Shown here: positions 23,317 through 30,459 of the stretch, in pieces
Numbering within the stretch: the stretch's first letter is position 1
Layout of the letters: every line of letters begins with the position of its first letter
Assembly (NCBI GenBank): GCA_027484915.1
Contig: JAIXSA010000038.1
Span: 1-37,828, forward strand
DNA: 37,828 nucleotides
Reading direction: 5' to 3'
Source: Paracoccaceae bacterium
GTDB taxonomy: Bacteria; Pseudomonadota; Alphaproteobacteria; Rhodobacterales; Rhodobacteraceae
Notes under the pieces: model-generated
What the model was told of the DNA's origin: nothing
The model's database searches: none
The model's input: only the letters and a program-made list of their open reading frames with translations
Position numbers and translations under genes: made by a program

Positions 23317-23658
23317 ATGCGCTGTCCGGTAGACAACGAAACCCTGGTGATGGCCGACCGCGGCGGGGTCGAGATCGACTATTGCCCGAAGTGCCGCGGC
23401 GTCTGGCTGGACCGGGGCGAGCTGGACAAGATCATCGAACGCTCGCTGGGTGGCCCCGCTGCCGCGCCCGCACCCACGCCGCAGCAGGCGATCCAGCAGC
23501 ACGCCCACCCCGCGCCCGTCTACCAGCCCGAACCCCGCGCCCCGCAGGGCTACCGCGAGGATGACCGTCGCCGCTACAAGGACGACGATGACGACTACAA
23601 GTACGGCTACAAGAAGAAGCGCAAGGAAAGCTTCCTGAGCGACATCTTCGACTTCTGA
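23317..23658 (+). CDS. TFIIB-type zinc-ribbon protein
   Basis: A 113-aa protein with an N-terminal zf-TFIIB-like zinc ribbon: MRCPVDNETLVMADRGGVEIDYCPKCRGVWLDRGELDKIIE. Only three Cys residues are present in the ribbon (C3, C23 and C26, by count), since the usual first Cys-x-x-Cys pair has Asp in its second half. This variant is common in the family. A Pro/Ala/Gln-rich linker and a highly charged Asp/Lys/Tyr stretch (about 80-105) follow. The end is the conserved-looking FLSDIFDF. The function is unknown. The start at 23317 has a GGGAG ribosome binding site six bases upstream. A long hairpin (23668-23726) follows the stop. Confidence 0.88.
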   Translation: MRCPVDNETLVMADRGGVEIDYCPKCRGVWLDRGELDKIIERSLGGPAAAPAPTPQQAIQQHAHPAPVYQPEPRAPQGYREDDRRRYKDDDDDYKYGYKKKRKESFLSDIFDF

Positions 23659-23667
23659 CAAAGCGCT

Positions 23668-23726
23668 CCTCGTTGACTTCGTCGCTCGTCGCTCCCCCTT
23701 GCGACGAGATACGAAGGCGCACGAGG
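23668..23726. terminator. Long imperfect hairpin, family D copy 2
   Basis: The arm at 23668-23692 (CCTCGTTGACTTCGTCGCTC...) pairs with the arm at 23701-23726 (GCGACGAGATACGAAGGCGC...) around a C-rich loop, with about 25 positions and several mismatches. It begins ten bases after the zinc-ribbon stop, so a 3' end role is likely. It shares its CGCTCGTCG/CTTCGTC words with 9994-10063 and 33870-33935. Confidence 0.55.
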
Positions 23727-23789
23727 GGCCGCATCCTCCTTTGCGCCTCCGGGCCTACCCGCCTATCCTGTCCGAAGCAGGAGGCCCGA

Positions 23790-23982
23790 ATGACCCCGTC
23801 AACCTTGCCCAGAACCTCGCCATCTTCTCTGTCCATCGGTCCCCCCGGATCGTGGGCCAGTTCAACGGCAATGACCTGATGGTCGTGAAGGTTATGAGAG
23901 AGGTCATCTCGCACGACCATCCGGGCACCGAAGACCTGTGTGACCAAGGTCCCCATCCGATGCGGGACGCTGCGCTCTTCGC
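23790..23982 (+). pseudogene. Frameshifted, truncated cupin gene remnant
   Basis: A strong ribosome binding site (AGGAGG, about 23778-23783) precedes ATG 23790, but the frame from that ATG gives nonsense. One frame over, from 23789, the translation reads DPVNLAQNLAIFSVHRSPRI then VGQFNGNDLMVVKVMREVIS HDHPGTEDL. This matches the start of small cupins (typically MxPVNLAxKLALFxxHWSPKIVG and HxHxxxDE). A single missing base in the C-run after the ATG explains the shift. The similarity stops at about 23946, so the remaining two-thirds of the domain is gone. The family A palindromes at 23983 begin soon after. Confidence 0.65.
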
Positions 23983-24020
23983 CAAATTCCTTCGAAGGAA
24001 TTTGCAGACGTCTTCGAAGA
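23983..24020. repeat. Paired AT-rich palindromes, family A copy 2
   Basis: A perfect 22-base palindrome lies at 23983-24004 (centre CCTTCGAAGG, ends CAAATT/AATTTG). A second, TCTTCGAAGA, lies at 24011-24020. The pair sits between the cupin remnant and the P1 peptidase start at 24040, and corresponds to the pairs at 2494 and 35123. Confidence 0.7.
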
Positions 24021-24039
24021 GTTTTGGCCAGGTTCTGAC

Positions 24040-25038
24040 ATGATGCGCCCCGGCCCCCGCAACCTGATCACCGATGTCCCCGGCCTTCGCGTCGGCAATG
24101 CGCAGGACGCTGCCTTGCGGTCCGGCACCACCGTCCTGACCGCCGACCGGCCTTTCGTCGCCTCGGTCCACGTCATGGGCGGCTCTCCCGGCACGCGCGA
24201 GACCGACCTGCTGGCCCCCGACCGCATGGTGCAGGATGTCGACGCGATCTTCCTGTCCGGCGGCTCCGCCTTCGGCCTAGATGCCGGGACCGGTATCATG
24301 CAGGGCCTCCGCGACGCGGGCCGGGGCTTCGTCGTCGGCCCGGTCCGCGTCCCCATCGTGCCCGGGGCCATCGTCTTTGACCTGTTGAACGGCGGCGACA
24401 AGGGTTGGACGGAAAGCCCTTACCCGACCCTTGGCCACCGCGCCCTTGACGCTGCGGCGCAAGACTTTGCTATCGGCACCGCCGGGGTGGGCTACGGCGC
24501 GATGACCGGCAATCTGAAAGGTGGCCTCGGCTCGGCCTCCTGCGTGCTGCCGTCCGGCCTGACGGTTGGCGCTCTGGTCGTTGTCAACGCCTTGGGTCAA
24601 GCCACCGTCGGCGAGATCCCGCACTTCTGGGCCGCCCCGTTTGAAGAGGGCACCGAGTTCGGCGGCCTCGGTCCAGCGCCGATGGTCCCGCAGGATGCCC
24701 CCCTCCCGCGGAAGCGGTTGGGTGAGGACACGACCATCGCCATCGTCGCCACCGACGCGACGCTGACCAAGGCGCAAGCCCATCGCATGGCGGTCGCCGC
24801 CCATGACGGCATGGCCCGCGCCCTCCTCCCCTCGCACACGCCCTTGGACGGGGATCTCGTGTTCAGCGTCGCCACGGGCAGTAGACCGCTGCAGGACCCC
24901 GTCACCGACAGCTTCCAGCTTGGCCACGCCGCCGCGATTTGCCTGGCACGTGCCATCGCCCGCGGGGTCTACCTGGCGCAGTCCGGACCCCTGGACCTGC
25001 AGCCAAGCTGGCAATCCCGCTTCGGCGCGCCGCGCTGA
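24040..25038 (+). CDS. P1-family peptidase (DmpA / L-aminopeptidase-D-esterase type)
   Basis: A 332-aa protein of the N-terminal-nucleophile-like P1/S58 family (DmpA). These enzymes cut themselves before a Ser or Thr and then act as aminopeptidases or amidases. It starts NLITDVPGLRVGNAQD, a family signature, and continues GTTVLTADRPFVASVHVMGGSPGTRETDLL, FLSGGSAFGLDAGTGIMQGL and GFVVGPVRVPIVPGAIVFDL. The probable autocleavage and nucleophile site is KGGLGSASCVLPSG, with the Ser after Gly. The end (FQLGHAAAICLARAIARGVYLA) also fits. The substrate is unknown. Two adjacent ATGs (24040 and 24043) are possible starts. Confidence 0.92.
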   Translation: MMRPGPRNLITDVPGLRVGNAQDAALRSGTTVLTADRPFVASVHVMGGSPGTRETDLLAPDRMVQDVDAIFLSGGSAFGLDAGTGIMQGLRDAGRGFVVGPVRVPIVPGAIVFDLLNGGDKGWTESPYPTLGHRALDAAAQDFAIGTAGVGYGAMTGNLKGGLGSASCVLPSGLTVGALVVVNALGQATVGEIPHFWAAPFEEGTEFGGLGPAPMVPQDAPLPRKRLGEDTTIAIVATDATLTKAQAHRMAVAAHDGMARALLPSHTPLDGDLVFSVATGSRPLQDPVTDSFQLGHAAAICLARAIARGVYLAQSGPLDLQPSWQSRFGAPR

Positions 25039-25070
25039 TCACCCTGGCACATCACACAGACCACGCGCTT

Positions 25071-25100
25071 CCCTCTCCCGCGTTGGAGAGGGTGGGGGCA
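25071..25100 (+). repeat. Degenerate G-rich/C-rich element, family B copy 4
   Basis: CCCTCTCCCGCGTTGGAGAG GGTGGGGGCA: a C-rich arm, CGCGT turn and G-rich arm like the copies at 12506 and 12600. It lies in the 139-base gap between the convergent P1 peptidase and moaE genes. The hairpin CCCTCTCC/GGAGAGGG could serve as a terminator. Confidence 0.55.
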
Positions 25101-25177
25101 TACCGGTTAAGCAGGCGTAAACGTCCACGCCCAACACTTTGATTCCAAAAGACCCGAAGACCTGTCCACGCGCGGCG

Positions 25178-25618
25178 CTACCAGCGCTTCAGCGCGTCCT
25201 CGTCAGAGTCCTTGGCCGCCACCCAGGCCTCGCCCCCCGCCGAAAGCTCTTTCTTCCAGAACGGAGCCCGGCTTTTCAGGTAGTCCATCAGATACTCGGC
25301 GGCAGCAAAAGCATCCCCCCGGTGCAGCGCCGCCGTGGCGACCATCATGATCGCCTCCCCCGGTGCCAGCTTCCCGTACCGATGGATGACCAAGGCATCG
25401 ACCAGGTTCCAGCGGGCGACTGCCTCGGCGGCAATCCCGGAAATCGCCTTCCCGGTCATGCCGGGGTAGTGCTCGATCTCCATCCCGGACAGCGACCCGC
25501 CCTCGTCCCGCACAAGCCCGGTGAAGCTGACCACCGCCCCCGCGCCCCGCACGCCCGCCGTGAATGCCGACACCTCGGCCCCCAGATCGAAGGGCTCGGC
25601 CTGGACCGCGATGCGCAT
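25178..25618 (-). CDS. moaE: Molybdopterin synthase catalytic subunit
   Basis: MoaE is the large subunit of molybdopterin synthase, which puts two sulfurs into precursor Z (cPMP) using the MoaD thiocarboxylate. The 146-aa length is normal. Family motifs are AVVSFTGLVRDEGG, EIEHYPGMTGKAI, VIHRYGKLAPGE, DAFAAAEYLMDYLKSRAPFWKKE (with the active-site lysines) and the end, DSDEDALKRW. It follows moaD after one base. The cofactor is needed by the formate dehydrogenase encoded at the start of the window, but the genes are 23 kb apart, so this is a functional and not an operon link. Confidence 0.95.
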   Translation of the reverse strand: MRIAVQAEPFDLGAEVSAFTAGVRGAGAVVSFTGLVRDEGGSLSGMEIEHYPGMTGKAISGIAAEAVARWNLVDALVIHRYGKLAPGEAIMMVATAALHRGDAFAAAEYLMDYLKSRAPFWKKELSAGGEAWVAAKDSDEDALKRW

Positions 25619-25619
25619 C

Positions 25620-25868
25620 TCAGCCGCCCGTCATCGGCGGGAAGAAGGCAACTTCCCGCACCCCCGCCAGCGGGGCGTCGAACGAGGCCAGTTCCTGATC
25701 CAGCGCCACCCGCAGCGAAGTGAGATCGGCGAAGGCGGCCTGGTACCGCTCTTCCCGACCGCGCAGTTCTTCGACCAGTTCGGCCACCGTGGCCGCCCCG
25801 GTCTCGATCCGCTCGCGCGGGAGTCCGATCCGTTCCCGGACCCAGGCGAAGTAGAGGACGTCGATCAC
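25620..25868 (-). CDS. moaD: Molybdopterin synthase sulfur carrier subunit
   Basis: An 82-aa ubiquitin-fold protein whose C-terminal Gly-Gly (PPMTGG) is adenylated and thiocarboxylated to carry sulfur to MoaE. The start is a GTG at 25868, whose GTGA overlaps the pgsA stop by four bases. Starting there gives the family N-terminus (VIDVLYFAWVRERIG); longer frames run into pgsA. The segment VAELVEELRGREERYQAAFADLTSLRVALDQEL is typical, and so is the C-terminal VREVAFFPPMTGG. It forms an operon with pgsA upstream and moaE downstream. Confidence 0.94.
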   Translation of the reverse strand: MIDVLYFAWVRERIGLPRERIETGAATVAELVEELRGREERYQAAFADLTSLRVALDQELASFDAPLAGVREVAFFPPMTGG

Positions 25869-26530
25869 TTGTCTTCCCGCAAGAATGGCAGCGACTTCGA
25901 GAAATACTCCCACCCCGTGACAAGGGTCAGGAGAGCCGCGATCCACAACAGCCAGATCCCCGCAAGGTTCGCATAGGATGCGCAGTCGCGGTTGCCACAG
26001 GTGCGGATCGCCTCGGCCTGGCCTGCCGCGACGGCGGCCTGGTGCTGCTCGGGCGTCATGCCGTCCAGCGCCAGGACGTTGAGGTAGTCAAGACCCGTCC
26101 CCAGAAACAGCACCGCAATGGCGATCATCTGTGCAGTGGTCTTCCACTTGGCAAGCCTGGTGACCTTGAGCAGCCCGCTCTTGGCACCCAGGTATTCGCG
26201 CAAGCCGCCGACAAAGACTTCACGAAACAGGATCAGCGTGGCAGGCAGGATGAGCCAGGGGTTCATCCCGTTGTAGCCGGTGATCACCATGATCGCGATG
26301 ACCACCATTGCCTTGTCGGCAATCGGGTCCAGCATCGCGCCGAACTTGGATTCCTGCTTCCACAGTCGCGCGAGGTAGCCGTCGAACCAGTCGGTCAGGG
26401 CAGCGCCCACGAAGAGCGCCAGAGCGAACCAGTCGGCCCAGGGACGGTGAAAGTACAGGAACATCACCGCCACGCCTGGGGCGGCAATCAGACGAAGCAC
26501 GGTCAGGGTGTTCGGAATATTCAAGATCAT
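25865..26530 (-). CDS. pgsA: CDP-diacylglycerol-glycerol-3-phosphate 3-phosphatidyltransferase
   Basis: An inner-membrane enzyme of phospholipid synthesis that makes phosphatidylglycerol phosphate from CDP-diacylglycerol and glycerol-3-phosphate. The 221-aa protein begins MILNIPNTLTVLRLIAAPGV. The complete CDP-alcohol phosphotransferase motif DG-x2-AR-x8-G-x3-D-x3-D lies at about residues 50-72. Several hydrophobic helices follow, with a small insert before the last one (MTPEQHQAAVAAGQAEAIRTCGNRDCASY) that holds two Cys and is unusual compared with shorter PgsA proteins. I chose the ATG at 26530; a TTG at 26536 is less likely. moaD overlaps its end. Confidence 0.93.
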   Translation of the reverse strand: MILNIPNTLTVLRLIAAPGVAVMFLYFHRPWADWFALALFVGAALTDWFDGYLARLWKQESKFGAMLDPIADKAMVVIAIMVITGYNGMNPWLILPATLILFREVFVGGLREYLGAKSGLLKVTRLAKWKTTAQMIAIAVLFLGTGLDYLNVLALDGMTPEQHQAAVAAGQAEAIRTCGNRDCASYANLAGIWLLWIAALLTLVTGWEYFSKSLPFLREDK

Positions 26531-26615
26531 CGCCAAATTCGTAGACCAAGGGTCTTGCTGGGGGAAGGGGCTAGTTGCCGTCCTGACGGATAGGTCGCAG
26601 CCCCTTTCCGTGACC

Positions 26616-27911
26616 TCAAAGTCCCTCGGGTTGACCCACCACGACGAATTGCAGTGCCTCGGGGTCGAAGAGTCGGGCCGCGACGCGCTGGATGTCTTCC
26701 ATCGTCACCGCCTCGACCTTGGAGTTGCGGGTGGTGACATAGTCGATGGGCATCCCATCCATCTGCATGCCGACAAGGATGCTGGCGATCGGGCCGTTGC
26801 CATCGAAGCGCAACGGATACGAGCCGGTGAGATAGGTCTTGGTCGCGTCCAACTCTTCCGGCGTCACGCCTTCCCGACCGATGCGGCCCCATTCGGACTG
26901 TATCACCTTGATGGCCTCGGCCACCTTGTCGTTGGAGGCCGAGAACTGCCCCAGCAGCATGTCGGCGTGGTCCATGTTCACGATATAGGTGCCGATCCCA
27001 TAGGTCAGACCACGCTTTTCGCGGACCTCGGTCATCAGGCGGGCCGTGAAGCGACCGCCGCCCAGCATTTCGTTCAGGACGAAGGCCGGGAAGAAATCCG
27101 GGTCATCGCGGGGTATGCCCTTCTGGCCGAAGAAGACCGTGGACTGCGGCGAGGGGAAATCCTGAACGGTCACGCCCGGCGGCAGCAGCCAGGGCGCCTG
27201 CGCAGGCTGCGGCGCGCCGGTGGCGGGCAGATCGCCAAGCAGCCGGTCCAGAAGAAGGCCAAGCTCCTCTCCGGTGATGTCGCCGGCCGCCGCAACAAAG
27301 ACCCGGTCACGCGCCAGGGTCGCCTTGTGCGCGGCCACCACGTCGTCGCGCGTCAGCGCGGTCACGGTTTCGATCCTGCCGTCGCCGGACGAACCGTAGG
27401 GATGATCGCCGAAGGCCAGAAGGTCGAACCGCTCGGACGCGATGGTGCCCGGGTCCTTTTCGTTCGACCGCAGGTTCGAAAGCACCTGTTCACGCACCCG
27501 GTCCACAGCATCCTGGTCGAAGCGAGGGTTCACCAGAGCCTCGCGCAGAAGGTCGATGGCCTGGTCACGGTTTTCGGTCAGGAACTGCGCCGAGACGCCG
27601 ACCGAATCCGCGCCAGCGTCAAAGCTGAAGCTTGCGGCAAGGGCATCGCGGGCCTCGGCGAAGCCGCGGCTGTCCATGTCGCCCGCGCCTTCCTCAAGCG
27701 TGGCGGTCATCAGGTTGACGACGCCGCGCTTGTCCGGCGCCTCCAGCGACGTGCCGCCACGGAACTGGATTTCCAGCGCGGTGAAGGGGATGTTGTGATC
27801 CTCGACCAGCCAAGCGGTGATTCCGCCGGGCGAGGTGACTTCCTTGATCGGGATCTCGGCCTGGGCGGGCAGGGCAAGGGCCAGGACGGCGGCGAAGAGG
27901 GCGCGGATCAT
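26616..27911 (-). CDS. M16 family peptidase-like protein without the zinc motif
   Basis: A 431-aa exported protein: residues 1-18 are a signal peptide (MIRALFAAVLALALPAQA). The body has two M16 domains, but the HxxEH zinc motif is absent; the equivalent position reads VVNLMTATLEEGAGD. The C-terminal domain keeps the Arg/Tyr segment typical of M16 proteins (GGGRFTARLMTEVREKRGLTYGIG). By family precedent (mitochondrial processing peptidase, bacterial PqqF/YmxG pairs), it is the non-catalytic partner of the active subunit encoded just upstream, with which it overlaps by four bases (27908-27911). The periplasmic substrate is unknown. Confidence 0.9.
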   Translation of the reverse strand: MIRALFAAVLALALPAQAEIPIKEVTSPGGITAWLVEDHNIPFTALEIQFRGGTSLEAPDKRGVVNLMTATLEEGAGDMDSRGFAEARDALAASFSFDAGADSVGVSAQFLTENRDQAIDLLREALVNPRFDQDAVDRVREQVLSNLRSNEKDPGTIASERFDLLAFGDHPYGSSGDGRIETVTALTRDDVVAAHKATLARDRVFVAAAGDITGEELGLLLDRLLGDLPATGAPQPAQAPWLLPPGVTVQDFPSPQSTVFFGQKGIPRDDPDFFPAFVLNEMLGGGRFTARLMTEVREKRGLTYGIGTYIVNMDHADMLLGQFSASNDKVAEAIKVIQSEWGRIGREGVTPEELDATKTYLTGSYPLRFDGNGPIASILVGMQMDGMPIDYVTTRNSKVEAVTMEDIQRVAARLFDPEALQFVVVGQPEGL

Positions 27912-29284
27912 TCCTGAACCTCCGTGGCGGCAGCTGGGGTTGCTTCGGCCGCTGCAGGCTCAGGCTGGGTCAGCCAGCCGGTGACGGCATTCCGCCGATC
28001 CAGGACTTTGTGGGCCGCCGCCATGACGTCAGCCTCGGTCACGGCGGAAAGCGCTTCGTCCCAGCCTTCGATATCCGCCCGGGACAGGCCGACGCTCAGC
28101 CCTTCACCATAGCGGCGAGCAAGGGCTTCCACGTCGTCACGCGCATAGATTTCACCGGCCCGGACCTGGGTGCGGATCCGCTCAAGCGCAGCGGTGTCAG
28201 GTCCTTGCTCCAGGAATTCGCCCAGCACGCGATCAAGCTCGGCCTCGGCCTGTTCGAGGCTGACCCCCGGCGCCGGGATCACCGCCATGCCGAACGTGGC
28301 GTCGTCGATCGAGGTGCCGCTGTAGAATGCGCTGGTGTAGACCGCGACCTGAGAGTCGAACTGCAGCGCGCGGGCCAGGACCGAGGTCTGGCCATTGCCG
28401 CCCAGAAGCTCGGCCAGCACGGTCAGGGCCGCAGCCTCTTTCTGATCGCCAGGGTCGCGTTCCGGGGCAAGGTAGGTGCGGAACACGTAGGGGTCGGAGA
28501 CGCGCTCGTCCGCCAGGGTCAGGCGGCGTTCGGCCAGTTGCGGCGGCTCTTGCGGCCGTTCGCGCGGGACGATGCCGTCGGACGGCGCAAGCGGGCCATA
28601 ATGTTCCTCGGCCAGCGCCTTCACCGTCTCGGGCTCGACGTCCCCGGCGATCACCAGGGTGGCGTTGTTCGGTGCATAGAAGCGCTGGTAATACTCCAGC
28701 GCATCCTCGCGGCTGAGCTGCTCCATCTCGTGCCGCCAGCCGATGATCGGGATGCCGTAGGGATGGTTCATGAACTGGGCCGCGCGCATCTGTTCCATCA
28801 GCAGCGCGCCGGGGTCGCTGTCGGTGCGCTGCGCGCGTTCTTCCAGGATCACCTGCCGTTCGGTGGTGACGTCGTCTTCCGTCAGGCGCAGGTTGCGCAT
28901 CCGGTCGGCTTCCATCTCCATCACCAGGCCCAGCCGGTCGGCAGCGATGCGCTGGAAATAGGCGGTATAGTCCCATGAGGTGAATGCGTTGTCGTCGCCG
29001 CCCTGCGCCTCGACCGTGCCCGAGAACTCATTGGGGCCGACCTTGTCGGTTCCCTTGAACATCAGGTGTTCCAGGAAATGCGCGATGCCGGAATGGCCGG
29101 GCGGTTCATCCGCGGCGCCGACCCGGTACCAGATCATCTGCACCACCACCGGGGCACGGTGATCCTCGATCACCACCACGTTCAGCCCGTTGTCCAGGGT
29201 GAAGGTGGTCACCGGCTCTTCAGCGAGGGCGGGCAGCGTCAGGGCAAGCGCAACGGCAATGCCAGCGCCAGATCGTCCGAGCAT
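27908..29284 (-). CDS. M16 family zinc peptidase (active subunit)
   Basis: A 458-aa exported metallopeptidase. A signal peptide covers about residues 1-21 (AGIAVALALTLPALAEE). The inverted zinc motif HFLEH is at about 69-73, and the third ligand lies in the downstream DDVTTERQVILEERAQR segment. Both halves of the M16 clam-shell are present. I chose the ATG at 29284 because the signal peptide begins there; the longer frame to 29341 adds an Arg/Pro-rich unconserved lead. It overlaps the inactive-type partner gene by four bases, so the two probably assemble as a heterodimer in the periplasm. Confidence 0.93.
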   Translation of the reverse strand: MLGRSGAGIAVALALTLPALAEEPVTTFTLDNGLNVVVIEDHRAPVVVQMIWYRVGAADEPPGHSGIAHFLEHLMFKGTDKVGPNEFSGTVEAQGGDDNAFTSWDYTAYFQRIAADRLGLVMEMEADRMRNLRLTEDDVTTERQVILEERAQRTDSDPGALLMEQMRAAQFMNHPYGIPIIGWRHEMEQLSREDALEYYQRFYAPNNATLVIAGDVEPETVKALAEEHYGPLAPSDGIVPRERPQEPPQLAERRLTLADERVSDPYVFRTYLAPERDPGDQKEAAALTVLAELLGGNGQTSVLARALQFDSQVAVYTSAFYSGTSIDDATFGMAVIPAPGVSLEQAEAELDRVLGEFLEQGPDTAALERIRTQVRAGEIYARDDVEALARRYGEGLSVGLSRADIEGWDEALSAVTEADVMAAAHKVLDRRNAVTGWLTQPEPAAAEATPAAATEVQE

Positions 29285-29359
29285 CGGCTTCTCCACGTGA
29301 TGTCCTGGGGGGAACCTGCGGCGCGGCGCCCGCACAATCAAGCCGGGGCCACGCGCTTG

Positions 29360-29890
29360 TTACTCTTCGTTCGGTTTGCGCGGTGGCGCTGACGATGTCC
29401 GCAGCCCAAGCGCACGCCAGCGTGCAAGTTCCGCCTGCTGGTCCAGTCGCATCTTCCGGTAGGCCTTGTAGTAGACGTTCACGTTGAACAGGCGTTCCAG
29501 GATGCGACCGTTGTTGTCGCGGCGCCACTCGAGGTCTTCCGACGCAAGGGTGGACCGGATGCCGCCGTCGACCCCGAAGCGGGCCGCATGGGCATAAAGC
29601 GCCGAGTCACTGGCCGGGATACCCCCCGCCGCGCCGGGTTTGCCACCAAGTGCGACGACGGCATCGGCTTCCGGATTCTGGTCGGTGCGGTTGAAGCCGC
29701 CCGGCGTCGGCTCGGGCAATTCTGCCAGATTTTCTGGCATATCCAATGGCTTAGGTGGGACGATGGCGAATTCGTCCGGACCTTCCCCGGTGCGCAGGTT
29801 CATAAGCTGCGGGGAGCGATCCCCGCCGCAGGCCGCCAGTGTGACCATCGCTGCAACCGCGATGACCGCCCTGCCTTTCGCTGCCTGCAT
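29360..29890 (-). CDS. DUF3035 lipoprotein
   Basis: A 176-aa protein of the DUF3035 family, seen mainly in Rhodobacterales. The signal peptide ends in a lipobox, LAAC, with Cys at about residue 21. The mature part starts SPQLMNLRTGEGPDEFAIVPPKPLDMPENLAELPEPTPGGFNRTD, which is the family signature. The second half is charged and helical. The function is unknown. It lies between lspA, whose product processes lipoproteins such as this one, and the M16 pair, all on the same strand. I infer a probable shared transcript lspA-DUF3035-M16-M16, though gaps of 61 and 75 bases could hold promoters. Confidence 0.9.
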   Translation of the reverse strand: MQAAKGRAVIAVAAMVTLAACGGDRSPQLMNLRTGEGPDEFAIVPPKPLDMPENLAELPEPTPGGFNRTDQNPEADAVVALGGKPGAAGGIPASDSALYAHAARFGVDGGIRSTLASEDLEWRRDNNGRILERLFNVNVYYKAYRKMRLDQQAELARWRALGLRTSSAPPRKPNEE

Positions 29891-29951
29891 GTATGCCTCC
29901 GAACCGTCTTTGTGCCGTCTTAACCTAAAGCATCGCGGGCGTCACGGGTGT

Positions 29952-30458
29952 TTAGCGCTTGGTGCGCGGAGGTTTTCTGCCGGCGGGTTTGTCAGTCTCG
30001 GCGCCCTTGGCGAAGATCACCAGTCCCAGCGCGCCGGCAAAGATCGCGATGTCGGCCACGTTGAAGGCGTAGGGGTTCTCGATCCCGCAGCAGGACATGT
30101 TCAGGAAGTCCGCCACCGCACCATAGGCGATTCGGTCGATGATGTTGCCCAAGGCTCCGCCGACCAGCAGGCCGCCGGACAATTCCGCCCAGCGGTTCCC
30201 GGTTTCGCGCCGCATCCACCAGATCACCCAGGTCGAGATGACCAGCGCGAGTACCACCAGCCCCCAGCGCGCCCAGTCCGAGCCGTGCGACAGAAGGCCG
30301 AAGTTGATCCCGTAGTTCCAGGCCATGCGGAAGGTCAGGTAGGGCGGGAAGACGTCGATCTCGCCCCGGTTGATGAGGTCAAGGCCATGCACCACGGCCA
30401 GCTTGGTCAGCTGGTCAAGGATGAAGACGACGGCGGCGGTGATCCAGAAACGGCGCAT
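29952..30458 (-). CDS. lspA: Lipoprotein signal peptidase II
   Basis: An inner-membrane aspartyl protease that removes the signal peptide of diacylglyceryl-modified prolipoproteins. The 168-aa product has four hydrophobic helices. The conserved segments are [10 protein letters not shown] near the N-terminus, [29 protein letters not shown] with the first catalytic Asp, and [15 protein letters not shown] with the second. An internal pair of Cys (MSCCGIENP) sits in the periplasmic loop. The C-terminal tail is basic (RKPPRTKR). I chose ATG 30458, one base after the purH stop; a longer frame enters purH. Coupling with purH is therefore likely. Confidence 0.95.
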   Translation of the reverse strand: MRRFWITAAVVFILDQLTKLAVVHGLDLINRGEIDVFPPYLTFRMAWNYGINFGLLSHGSDWARWGLVVLALVISTWVIWWMRRETGNRWAELSGGLLVGGALGNIIDRIAYGAVADFLNMSCCGIENPYAFNVADIAIFAGALGLVIFAKGAETDKPAGRKPPRTKR

Positions 30459-30459
30459 G

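Noticed and set aside
25520-25976. Plus-strand open frame opposite moaD, moaE and the end of pgsA
   Set aside because: It is antisense to three coupled genes with complete family motifs and has no domain of its own.
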